64,000 nucleotides of DNA, from assembly GCA_965153455.1 (NCBI GenBank), contig OZ234497.1:16051872-16115871 (forward strand), read 5' to 3'. The stretch's first letter is position 1. Each line of letters starts with the position of its first letter. The DNA comes from Sphagnum compactum. Lineage: Eukaryota; Bryophyta; Sphagnopsida; Sphagnales. A program made the position numbers and the translations under genes. Below the pieces are notes generated by a model, which was not told the origin of the DNA, ran no database searches, and saw nothing but the letters and a program-made list of their open reading frames with translations. Below, in pieces: positions 35,785 through 46,670 of this stretch.

Positions 35785-36942
35785 TCATAGGTCAATCATG
35801 AATAACCCAGGTTAGTCGTTTGTACACCAGCACCAGACCCGAGTTAAGTGTGTGGGTATGTGTGTGTGTGGGTTTAGGGTTTAGGGTTCAAAGTCATGGG
35901 ATTCTGAAGCAGTTTAGTTAGTTACAACTACCCATTTTTGCTAAATTGCTCAAACCTTGTGTATAAAATAAATTAACCTAATTAGATTATCAGGTTATAT
36001 AATTAGGGTAATTAGAGTGTTAGGTTAGTTGTTATATGCAACAGCAGCTGGAGGTAAATCTTAATAAAAGGTAAGAAAATAATTAAATAAATAAATAAAT
36101 AAGGCTCCATTAAAAAAAATTCTTGAAAAATTATGTAGATATATACCTAAAAATCCAAGCCATATGAAAATAGAAAAATATCCTTTAAGAGTGTTTTTTT
36201 TTTTATGTTTTAAAAAGGGGCATAAATTATGTAAATATTTTCTTAAAGACTATTCTGCTCTCGTCACAAAAACCCAAGGAGTCCAAGATGCGGGGTTTTA
36301 GGGTATATAATTTTAGGGTTGGGGGTTAGGGCTTAGGGTTTAGTAAATCTGTGTCCTGTTTCTCAAACTGATATATACCCTTTCCTGTTGTGTGGACAAA
36401 CCGTTCACAGGGAGTTGGTGTGTTTCACATCCATGGCGAACTTGATTCTCAGAAGAGGAAAAAGGAAATGGAGGATTTTCATCAAGTTAGGCAGTAAGTA
36501 ACCCCATTATATTTCATCCACTCAACGACATCCTTCCATGTAATTAAGTATTGATTTAGCAGGTAGAGTGTAGTTAGGCTATGAATTGCTTGCTTCTAAG
36601 AGGGTCAGTGGATGAACAGAGATAATTCATTCTGCAAGTTCATGCTTGTGAACTCATGTAATGAAGAGACAGCAGCTCTCCATTACTTGTTTAGCTACAC
36701 ATGTTCCATATCTGCAAAATTAGTGTTGTAAGTTGTAACATTTGGTAAAGTTCCAATTAGTCTTTTTTCCCATTTCTTTAACTCCATGCATTGCCATGGG
36801 TGCAATCATGGTGGTACACATTTCATTGATTTCAAGTAGTGCATTGATTTGGTACAAACGGCCATTGATTAAGGTTTGGGGTTTTAGTGTTTTGCATATG
36901 CACAATTGAGTTGCTCATATGCCACTATTCTATTTCCCACTC
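35785..36942. other. 3' flank with telomere-like motifs
   Basis: Contains TTTAGGGTTTAGGG-type repeats at 35870-35888 and again, degenerate, at 36295-36342. An AATAAA-rich stretch at 36060-36102 could serve polyadenylation of the receptor-kinase transcript. No gene supported. A short ATGGCG-started frame at 36433 meets a perfect GTAAGT donor at 36494 but has no recognisable partner exon. Confidence 0.45.
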
Positions 36943-37125
36943 ATCAAAGTAGTTCACTCGTTTGATTCAAAAGTTGTTGAAGTTTTAAGGTTTGCATATG
37001 TGCATCGAAGTAGTTCACTCGTTTGATTCAAAAGTTGTTGAAGTTTTAAGGTTTGCATATGTGCATCAAAGTAGTTCACTCGTTTGATTCAAAAGTTGTT
37101 GAAGTTTTAAGGTGTGCATATGTGC
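36943..37125 (+). repeat. Three copies of a 61-bp tandem repeat
   Basis: Units start at 36943, 37004 and 37065, each beginning ATCRAAGTAGTTCACTCG and ending GCATATGTGC, with only one or two differences. The near-identity marks a recent expansion. Confidence 0.95.
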
Positions 37126-38139
37126 CCAGTTGTTATCGTGCATTTTGATGGACATTTTCGTAAAATTCTTGAAAATTTTACTTGAACAAGCTAGGTTTCT
37201 TTCTTTTGCATAATGGGCATCCTTGTGCAATACAACCCAAGGATATGCCATTGCTATTAGGCTCTCATTTGAAGATGAGTTTTTTTTGCATGTAAGAATT
37301 CCAAGGAGGTCACTCTTTGCATTAATGGGGTACTCTCTCGTATTTGAAGGATATTCTTTTCGTAACGTAATTATTATAACTAAGAATGTCAAATATTTGC
37401 CTTTATTTATTGATAAACATAATTGATTTAATTACAAACTTATTTATGAATGAAAAACATGTTTGATCATGTTTTTGAATGCCTTGTTTTAATAAAGATA
37501 CTTTAAAGATTTTTGTTGTTATCTCTCTTTCATGACATTTTTCACCCCTACAATTACTCATAGATCAACTGAAAACTACCAAATTCATTTTCAAATTTCA
37601 GCCATTACCAAAAAAAATTGATCACTACAATAATGCCCACATCATTTATTAACTAGGTCTTTATACTATTTCATGTGTGTTAATATATCAAAATCATGAA
37701 AACTAAATTTTTGTACAATTTCAGCATTTTATTTAGTTTGAAAATAAGTGTTTTGGTACAACACTAGCAAATTTAAATTACTATCATTAGAAGTCATATG
37801 TGGTATGAAATTTGAAAATCTTGTGTAAAGTTACACATATAATGTTGACAAAGATACATAAGAGTCGGGGATCCATAGAAGATTAAACAACAATTGTGCA
37901 TAATTTATTAAGTCACCAAGCAATATTAAATTAATGTCCATATCGATGTTGGGCAGGTATGGGTTTTTTTATAGAGACCAACAAGGTCCATAGACCTAAA
38001 ATTTTGAGGAATATGCTAGCAATCAAGTCTTAGTAGGTCAAAAAAAGTTCCATTTAAATACCAAGCTAGCATTAATACTTTAACCATTATGTGACATTCA
38101 ATATTAGCAATAGTTATGAGTTTTGAAGTTTAATAAAAG
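37126..38139. other. AT-rich spacer
   Basis: No gene or clear repeat recognised. Confidence 0.5.
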
Positions 38140-38440
38140 AGAATTTAATCTTTATTGCGAGCAAAATGAAATTGAATGTCAATTAACACAAAAAAGATCA
38201 CTAGCTCAAAATGGTGTATTTGAACGGAATAATCACTCAATTCTAAAAAAGGTGCTAGCATGTGTGTAGAAAATGAAATCCCAAAATATCCATGGCATGA
38301 AGCATTGAGTTGTGAACACTTCAATGTGATATCTGATAAGTTGGTGTCCAACCCAAGTCAATAATGGTATCTCTCTTCAAAAGAGATACTTAGAATTCTC
38401 CACTATAAATAAGCCATCTCAAGATTTTCAATAGTTTGGC
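38140..38440 (+). mobile_element. Ty1/copia relic, integrase end
   Basis: Plus-strand reading across stops gives QNGVFERNNHSILKKVLA, the decayed form of the copia NGVAER integrase motif. It is followed by YLISWCPTQVNNG and INKPSQDF, in the order and spacing of the integrase C-terminus. Frame breaks and stops show it is dead. The matching RNase H end of the same orientation is at 40230-40960. Confidence 0.72.
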
Positions 38441-38849
38441 ATATATGCACATATCACAATTTTTTAAACAAACTAAAGCTGAAATCAATTAAAACCTTGT
38501 TTATAGGTTATAATAATAAAACAAAAGCATATAGGGTGCATTCACTCTTTAAAGTACAGAAAAAGAGTAACCACCCTCAAAATCACACTAAATGTCAACT
38601 TTGATTGATTGTTATGAATAGTATAACTAGGTGAAAGCGCATTATGGGGGGTAAATAGTTCATGACATCATATTTTTTCAAAGGTGCTCAACCATGTCAT
38701 TATTAAGAAGAATTTTCATTGTGTTTTTGAATATTATGATAGTGAAAACACAATGATAGTGAAAATCAAATGCAAAAGAAACTACATTTTTTTGTTTCAT
38801 ATGATGTGATGTTAAAATATATCTATGCCAAAAAAAAGTAAGTAACAAT

Positions 38850-40090
38850 GTACTAAAAAAGCAAATATATTCCTAAAATGATTGAAATGATTTTTAATCT
38901 TTATGAAATGTGTAATATTTACTAAACATTGTGATTCCACATGATTCAATTAGGTTTGTGAGCCATGTGATCAAAGAATTTGATAATTTTCATATCATAA
39001 GTGGGTTCTTTTTAAAGCAATGATTAGGAATATGTGATGAATTTAAAAATTTGATAAACAATGATTTTCAAGTGGAAGATGACAAAAAAATGTGAAATGA
39101 ACCATTTTTTAAATTTTCATTTCATTTTTTTATTAATTATAACTAAAAACTAGTGAAATTTAAACAAGAAACAAGGTCTATGGGCATATTCACAATCAGG
39201 GTATCACTTTTTGATCATAGTACTCAAGGACTTTGTTTTTGCTATGTTCCAAATATAATATTTAAGTGGAATAAATTTAAGTGAAAGGTATTGGATAATT
39301 CAAATTATGATCATTTTCATGGTGGTGGTGATTTTCACATGCATATGTAATTATGCATAAATATTTTGGTAAAAAACCAAAAATGGAAAAAATAAATACA
39401 CAAGCTTTTGTATACAACTTAACATGTTTTCATGCATGAAAATTGCCTACACATTTTGCCGACACTTGGGGCCACAAATTCTAAACCTAGTGAATACAAA
39501 AAATCAACCAAATGGAATAAATAAATAAATAAATAATCATTTTCCTTAATGTCCTTTCAGAATGGATTTTGTAGCCTTCAAAAATTTTATATCGTATACT
39601 ATTTAATCAAATGCATTATATGAACATTGCCAAACGTAGATGTACGCATTACTTATCCATGAGAGAAATTGATTCAATTGCATTATTTAATATTCTTTTT
39701 TTGATTAAAATGAAAATTGTAGTTAAGACAAAGACTCAAATTATTTAAAAGGACTCAAAAAAACATCTATATTATATCCAATTTATTATTAGATTTTTGT
39801 TAATAGATTAACATGACATCATTCTAATTATAGTCATATACCAATCCCCTATAATCATGAAATAGTAAATGTAATAAAAATCCAAAATAATTCTTTGTAG
39901 TCATTTTTTCGTTGGACCGTCCTTTTGGGTACCCTAATTGTGAATATGCCCCTATTATATTGTGTAATATACCATAAATGTTTAATATACCCATGATTCC
40001 TTGAATTTAATTTTATATTTATATAATAACAATAATTTTGTGAAAATCTAAATATAAAGCTCAAACACCACAAATGAAAATGAAAATTAT
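38850..40090 (+). repeat. Dispersed repeat A, copy 2 (interrupted)
   Basis: Diverged copy of 19700-20110 in the same orientation, split by the 771-bp TIR element at 39181-39951. It lies where the reverse-transcriptase part of the copia relic would be expected, so it probably inserted into, or replaced part of, that element. Confidence 0.55.
39181..39951. mobile_element. TIR transposon (771 bp, non-autonomous)
   Basis: Inverted termini of about 22 bp differ at one position: the left end starts TGGGCATATTCACAAT and the right end ends ATTGTGAATATGCCC. The element is flanked by CTA on both sides (39178-39180 and 39952-39954). The homologous repeat at 19.9-20.0 kb lacks it, giving a natural empty site. 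The interior is AT-rich and codes nothing, so it would need transposase supplied in trans. Terminal sequence and 3-bp duplication suggest the PIF/Harbinger group. Confidence 0.7.
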
Positions 40091-40229
40091 TGGTGATGAT
40101 AAGAAGATCAAATGGGTGCAAAGACTTTCAAAAGGCTTTGAGATGAACTACTTGGTAATGCTAATTTGTATTTCAAAATTGAGATATATTAAACTAATGA
40201 TGGGGTTTATATTTTCAATGAAAACATAT

Positions 40230-40960
40230 CGAGAAGTTGTTTGAAAAGATTTTAAGATACTAGAATATGCATATCCAACTAGCACACCTATGGACAAAAA
40301 CTTGACCTTTATTACAAATATGAAAAGTGATCTAGTTTATGGTCATGAATATCGACCATCAGGGGGTTCCCTTTTCTATGTCATTAACACTTGATTTGAC
40401 ATATTTGATGCAATAAGTAGAACATCACAATTCATGGAGGACCCATAAAAATCACATTACATGGTATGAATTAAAAGGGTATTAAATTATTTCAAAAGTA
40501 CACAAGATCATGGATTATTCTACCAAGGTATGGTGAAGGATCCATGTTGACAACATATGTATACGCCAATTGGGCAAGAGATTGAGACACCAAACAATCA
40601 ACCATAGGAACCTTATGATTCAACTTGGAGATTATGCAATGAATTAATCAAGTCATCTTCAACCCATTGTAGACTTATCAATCATTGAAGTTGAATACAA
40701 AACAATGGGAGAGGTAGCAAAGAACATTGTATGAATGAAGAAGTTGTTGAAAGAACTATAAATGAAAGATGAAACACTTACAAAGCTATTATGTGATAAT
40801 CAAATTAAGTAATATCAAGGTAATGAAGAACTTTATTATGCTTGTTGAAACAAAACACATAGAAATAAAACATCATTATATTAGAGAGAAAACCAAGTAG
40901 GAAATTTCATAGTTACATACATTATTACTAGGCAACGAACATCAAATCTACAAAGTAAAC
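40230..40960 (+). mobile_element. Ty1/copia relic, RNase H end
   Basis: Across several frames the plus strand reads TYVYANWARD, DTKQSTIGTL, then LSIIEVEYKTMGEVAKNIV, MKKLLKEL, LLCDNQ and KHIEIKHHYIRE. These are the ordered landmarks of copia RNase H. Stops and frame changes abound. A possible preceding segment near 40255-40330 includes a STPMDK-like string. No LTR was identified downstream. Confidence 0.82.
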
Positions 40961-43380
40961 CATTAGGTTCAATTTTTTGTGATGTTCAAGGAGACTAACT
41001 AGAGTTAAGACCTAGAAATTATCTAGCAACAAAGTTTCCATGATATTTTCACCATAAATTGTCTTTAGTATCACTATTTGAATTTTCAAATATAAAGAGA
41101 AAAGTTAATAAAACTTTAATAGCAAACATATTTTTTGAAAGCTAGATTTTAAAGTGTGTGAGCTCATGATGAAAGCAAAGAACAAAAGGTATAGGCTTGA
41201 GGTGTTGACATAAGAAATGGGCCCTATATATAGCCTAGAATATCAAGTTTGACAAATTAAAAAATTGTCCACTACTCAATAGTTTTAATAAAATCTTTCC
41301 AAGAGTTATTAAGTTGATAGAAGCAAATCAAAAAGAAAATATTTCAATATGCAATTAATTCATGCCTAAGAAATATTTGACAATAACATCAAGAAAACTG
41401 ATTATGAGTGAGGATTCTATTCCAAACTTAGTCTATTGGAAAATGGTGTGTTGTAGTTGACAATTTAGACAAGCAACTTGAGGAATCAAAACATCTAGCA
41501 ACACAACTTATCACTTTTTCAAGTCATTTGATGAAAATGGTGTATATTCAAACTACTATCAAAAACAAATCCCAAATAAATTGCCATTTTTGAAACTCAA
41601 AAAAATAGAAAGTAATTAGATAAAGTTAGATTAATATCATAGAGTAATGATTGACTTCAGCTCTAAGAAAATGGAGTGCATTAGAAGGCGCAAATAGCTT
41701 GACTTGGGGTCATTGTTGAACAAAAGAATGGGTCTAGTGCCTCAAAGGAGTGTTAAATATATTTCACATTAGGATAAGTTTGTTGGAAGTATTAATGGAC
41801 TTAATAAGACCAACACAATTCATTAATCTTTTATAATGATTGGATCACACCACTTTGTAATTATGTAATGAGTAGACTTCAAGTTGCAGCAAAATTCAAT
41901 TAAATGATCACACTAATCTAACATTGTATATGATTCTTTTGTGTTTATGAATGATGGTGCCTCTTTCATTATCACTATATGATATAAAAAAATTCTACAA
42001 ACCTTGTACAATATGCAAAGTCACAAATAAATCAAAAGACCCTATTGCACTTAACAATGCACTAGAGAAAATGAATTTGAAGAAGAGGAAGGTGGAGGAT
42101 AATAAACAATAGTAGAAATAAAAATGATAAAGTGGTTGCATAGAATGGTATTTGGGGTTCATTCTTGTCTCAAGAATGGCATTGGTGTTCAAATACCTTC
42201 TAGTTGTATTGGAGAATTGACACAAGCAATGATTCCAAGGGCAAGGCTACACATATCAATCTTCCTATAAAGGTGGGGAACGTCGTGCATAGCAAAGTCA
42301 TATGGATTCCATACTTGTCTCATTTCATGCTCAAAGGACAAGGGCACTCTTGCTTATGCCATCAAGAAGAGACATTGAGACATGTTGTTTGGCAAAAAGA
42401 AGCTACGGTGATTATGCTTAATATTCTTGCCATATATATATTGATTTGAATATCAAAAAGGAAAAGTAGGATGAGACTCTTGCAAAAGCCTTGGAAGAAA
42501 TCCAAACACTTGATTATCATAGTTTTAGTTTCAAATTGTGTAAAGAATGTTTCATATTTATTGTCACTTGATGCGTAGTCGATATTTGCATTAGTAATCA
42601 AGGGGCCTTCAATTGATAACATTAACAAATCTAGTACATAATATATAAACAATTAAACAACTCTAGTACATTGGGAGCTTTGGCATAAACAATTAAAGTA
42701 ATTTGCCTATAATCGTAAGTCCAAAGCACTTCACAACACAATGGCGCCTAGTGCTAGAGTGAACCCAATAGTGCACACCATCCATTGGAAGCTTGTTACG
42801 ACTTGGATGTGGATGAACCTCATTTGATTGTGGATGAACCTCATTGGAGTTGACATCAAGTTTCAATTTGGTAAATGAGTAGGATAATAGGTTATTATTG
42901 GTGCATGTAGTTGATTAGTACATAAGGTTCGAGAAGTGTTATAATGTTAATAGGTATTAGAAATAGAATTTAAACTAACCACCGTGGTTAGCTAATTGGA
43001 ACCCAATGAAAAAGCATCATGCATCCCAAACGGTTCCAATTAGTTCCAACACACCCATCGTGCATCCCTAACGGTGCAACAATGGCCATTGTTTTGACGA
43101 TTTGACACACAATTTTATGACTTGAACTTGGATCCAATTTGTGAGTGACAATTGAAAATGTAGCATTATTTTTTCTCCCTCTGAATGGGTTCTATTATTA
43201 TGGGTCATGAGATCTCGTGCAAGGTTCCGAAGTGATGATAAAGACAAAGGGATAATAATCTCGGCGGTTCTTTTTTTTTTGATCGGAAAAAAAAAGGAAG
43301 AAGAAAAAGAGGAGCAAAATTGGTTGAATAATAATACTCGTATTATATTCTCATATGATGGTCATGTGTAGTGTAGTTTA
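40961..43380. other. Spacer, no gene
   Basis: No supported gene. A frame near 42290-42420 contains CLCHQEETLRHVVW, faintly like the zinc-binding tail of plant LINE reverse transcriptases, too weak to call. Confidence 0.45.
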
Positions 43381-43487
43381 GAATACCAAAAAAATACGTT
43401 CCAAAATACTCCCCACTTTCATAGAAACGTATTTATGTACGTATGTAGTGTATGTACATACGCAGTATATACCCAATATGTACACCT

Positions 43488-43502
43488 CCCCCCCCCCCCC
43501 CC
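43488..43502. repeat. Poly-C run upstream of the lectin gene
   Basis: Fifteen C in a row about 460 bp before the lectin ATG, in probable promoter or leader sequence. Length may be unstable or an assembly estimate. Confidence 0.8.
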
Positions 43503-43959
43503 ACCAAAACACTTTTCCTCTTTCATACGCTAAGTACTTCTTCCCCGCTCTCGTAGACACTCTTCTCGTAACACTTGTCGCTCGTCGTCGTCGTCGTCTT
43601 TTGTTGTCGTCGCGCATCCATCTGCGCACTCTGGTTTGCTGGTGCTGCTGAATTCGATTTGTCGTTGCTGTTGCCCCAAAAGAAAAAAGAAATAAAAAAA
43701 TTGCGTGAATTCGAGTCAATATTTGCGCATTCATCGCGCAGTCTTAATTGTGCTAAATTTGGTTGACTTTCTAAGTGTTCGTATTATTTTTTGTTGCGCG
43801 TGACTCAAGGCTTCCTGAATTCGCTTTCGTTGTTGTTGTAGTTGTCGTCGTCGTTGGTGCAAAGAAGAGTTCGTGAATTTCCAATTTTATTTTATTTTTT
43901 TGCAAAGAAGAAGAGTTCGTGAATTTCTAGTAGTGTTTTTTTGTTGTCAAGTTCTGAGG

Positions 43960-46670
43960 ATGTACAACAGAGGACACGCTGATCCTTACGATCCATTTCC
44001 TCCTCCTCCAACGCTCAGCTCTCCGCGCCATCGCTTCAACAATTACGAGGCGGACGAGGACGAGGAGGAAGACGAGGCCCAGCGTCGGCCTCCTGCAGCT
44101 TACCACAACGCTTACCCTCCTGCTCCACCTCCTACCCCACAAGATTTCTGGCAACAACAGCAACCCCAGTTCACCGGCGATTACGCAGAGGAGCACCGTC
44201 GAACTGGTCATTACTATCCATCCTCAGATCAGTTGCATCATGGATCACATGAGAATCTGAATCCGCAGCAGAGCGGCAGCTTCTACCCAGCTCCTCGCGG
44301 CCCGGATCAGTTCTTCTACGATGCTCTTCGGCCCAGCAGCTTGGAGCACACGGGTCCTCCTCCTCCTCCTGACCTAATTCATGGGCCTGGATCTTCACAC
44401 GCAGCGGCCGGAGAGCAGCACCTGCAACATGCTCACTATCTGCCGCCAATACCACCAGCAGGAGGAGCTCCAAACCCTAGTGTGCATCATGAACGTCCTG
44501 GAGCTCACCACGATTACCCAGGTTTGTTGTACTTTTCTTATCTTTTGTTTTCTGTTTTGTTTTGCCCACAGCCTGCCGTGAAGAAGTTGGGATCCCCCAA
44601 TTGTTGTTGTTAAGTTGCAATTGGGATCAGTTGTCTCCCTGGCTGGTGATGATGAGCGACAATTGCAGGTACTTATGGTGGAGGGACACACCACACTTCA
44701 CCATATGCTACACATGGCAGCCACAGATCTGGGATGGAGTTTCCTCCTCCTCCTCCTCCTCCTCTTCCTCATTCAACAACACAGCATCATCATCATCTAC
44801 CAGCAGGACAAGTGGTGACAATACATTGCAAGGCAAATCCTGAATTTCACTTGGCTGCTCGGCCACAGCAAGGTGTTGTTATGGTTCCTGCCAATCCATA
44901 TGATCCCTATCAGGTGCATACATATGTGCATACATCCTTCTTCTTTCTTCTTCTTCTTCTTCTTGACATGTCTGGCTTGATTTGATGCAACCTGCAGAGA
45001 GGGTTTGCTGATGATGATGATGATGATGATGATGCGTTGGACATGGAGGAGTTGACAAAGTGAGATGCCGGGGATTCTGATTGTTTCTGTGGAACTTTCT
45101 TGCTTGCAAAGATGTATGTGGGATTCTGAGGAACTTTCTTGCTTGCTAAGATTGCAGGATTCTGAGGATATTACAGTTTCTGTGGAACTTTCTTGTTGGT
45201 GAAGATGTATGCAGGATTCTAAGGATATTTTTTAGACTGGGGAAGTTTTGCTTGCAAAGATACGGGATTCTGATGATATTGTTTCTGTGAAACTTTTTGC
45301 TTGGGAAGATGTGGAATTCTGAAGATATTGTTTCTGTGGAACTTATTTGCTTGCAAAAATGCAGGATTTTCTGAGGATGTTCTTGTGGGGCTTTTGCTTG
45401 GGAAGATTCAGGAATTTCTGAGGATGTTTTCTGGGGAGCTTTTGCTTGGAAAGACGTGGGATTTTCCGAGGATTTTTGTGTGGAACTTTTGCTTGGGAAG
45501 ATGTGTGATTCTGAGGATGTTTTCTGTTCAACTTTTGGTTGGGAAGATGCGGGATTTTGAGGATATTGTCTCTGTCAAACTTCTTTGCTTTGGAAGATGC
45601 AGGATTCTGAGGATATTGTTTCTGTGGAACTTTTGCTCTGGTGTTGTGGGGGTATTTCAGTTGTGGATCCAGGATGCAACAATGGGCACGCGAGTGAAGG
45701 ACTCAACTGGGTCACCTGCCTTTGCACTTATCAATAAGGCAACTGGGCAGGCACTGCGCCACGCTCATGAAGATATTGAGCAGGTACCCCCACTCTTCCC
45801 TGTTTTTTTCCAGTTTCATTTTGCATGTTTGCAATGAGATTTATGCTGTCAATATCATACAAATAATTTCATCACCCATAATCATCATATTCAGTGAACT
45901 CTAGGAAACTGAAGAATTGACAGAGTGCCTTTTGGGTTAGGTCCAGGTTCAAAATGATTTATCATGAAACCACCAGAGGTGGGGGTGCTAAACCAAACAC
46001 AACAGAGAAATCTGTTGTTGTGTTTGTGAGAAAAATGAAAGATTATTCTATGCACAATTTTTCCATGGTGATGATGATTGGCATTAAATCAATCACCAAA
46101 TGAAAAGAGCCCCCCCACCCAAATTACCCACAGGACTCATTTGGGTTGGATCTTATTATTTCTGATTGTGTGTGTATTTTGAAAGTGAATCAGGTATTGC
46201 TGGCAGAGTATGAAATGGGATTCAGAGATGAAACAACATTGTGGTCCCAGAGTGAGGACATGGGTGATGGATACCGGTGCATTCGGATGGTCAATAAGAT
46301 CACATCCAACTTGGATGCGTTGCAAGGAGATAAGAAGTCTGGGGGTATCAAAGATGGCACACCTGTTATCCTCTTCAAGTGGAAGAAGCAAGAGAACCAA
46401 ATATGGAAACTTACTCCTGCTTGTAAGTCTCCTTTTTTCTCATGGCAAAAAAAATATTGGCTCTAAAACTGATTTTGCTTACATTGAGGACAAACAAGAG
46501 TCCCATATGGAAAAACCCACATTAGCTGAAAGCTTTGCTTTAAATCAGGAGTGGGACAGGTGCCAGCCACATTGGTCCAATATTTGTTGTGCAAATAAAG
46601 AGTACTGATTATGCTCTTGATACACTACTGGTTTGATCTGTAACACTTAATTCTCTTTGTGTTTGCAGGA
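43960..46670 (+). CDS. EULS3-like: Euonymus-lectin (EUL) domain protein, EULS3-like
   Basis: Coding exons: 43960-44521, 44669-44913, 45661-45783 and 46194-46422; the last base of exon 4 joins GA at 46669-46670 to form TGA. Product 386 aa. All introns are GT-AG and the frame is continuous. Residues 1 to about 225 are disordered, rich in Pro, Gln, His and acidic residues, starting MYNRGHADPYDPFPPPP. The rest is one ricin-B-like beta-trefoil of EUL type: VVTIHCKANPEFHLA, then VKDSTGSPAFALINKATGQ, SEDMGDGYRCIRMVN, KSGGIKDGTPVILF and a final NQIWKLTPA, where family members also end. EUL proteins lack a signal peptide, bind glycans in cytoplasm and nucleus, and are linked to abscisic-acid and stress responses in angiosperms. 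They are not toxins. An in-frame ATG-less extension upstream was not used because 43960 is the first ATG giving the usual Pro/His-rich start. Position 46548 offers another acceptor also followed by GAGTGG, giving the same stop. Confidence 0.93.
44998..45063 (+). other. Possible alternative last exon of the lectin gene (Asp-rich tail)
   Basis: A good acceptor (pyrimidine-rich run, then CCTGCAG ending 44997) opens a segment that continues exon 2 in phase 0: RGFA, eight Asp codons, ALDMEELTK, stop. Using it instead of exon 3 would cut the lectin domain to its first part and add an acidic tail of 21 residues. It could also be a poison exon or chance (the GAT run makes Asp codons easily). Confidence 0.3.
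45062..45645 (+). repeat. Minisatellite inside lectin intron 2
   Basis: About eleven diverged units of ~45-58 bp, each carrying GATTCTGAGGATATTGTTTC or a variant plus TGTGGAACTTTTGCTTGG and AAGATG. It fills most of the 747-bp intron, up to the acceptor of exon 3. Because units vary in length, one frame stays open through the second half into exon 3; that frame is not taken to be protein. Confidence 0.93.

Noticed and set aside
35868-36345. Telomere-like TTTAGGG repeats
   Set aside because: Only two or three consecutive units. Such telo-box strings are common near plant genes and do not show an interstitial telomere.
38531-38645. GGGTGCATTCAC end that resembles the TIR elements
   Set aside because: The only candidate partner (near 38630) pairs poorly and flanking trinucleotides do not match.
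42290-42420. Possible LINE reverse-transcriptase tail
   Set aside because: One short string resembling a zinc-binding motif, with no polymerase or endonuclease remains nearby.
43873-44613. Longer upstream start and read-through end of the lectin exon 1 frame
   Set aside because: The upstream extension is T-rich leader without the family's Pro/His composition, and the end past 44521 is intron with a clear GT donor.
45301-45837. 178-codon frame with repeats
   Set aside because: Minisatellite in an intron running into exon 3. Only the last part (45661-45783) is coding.
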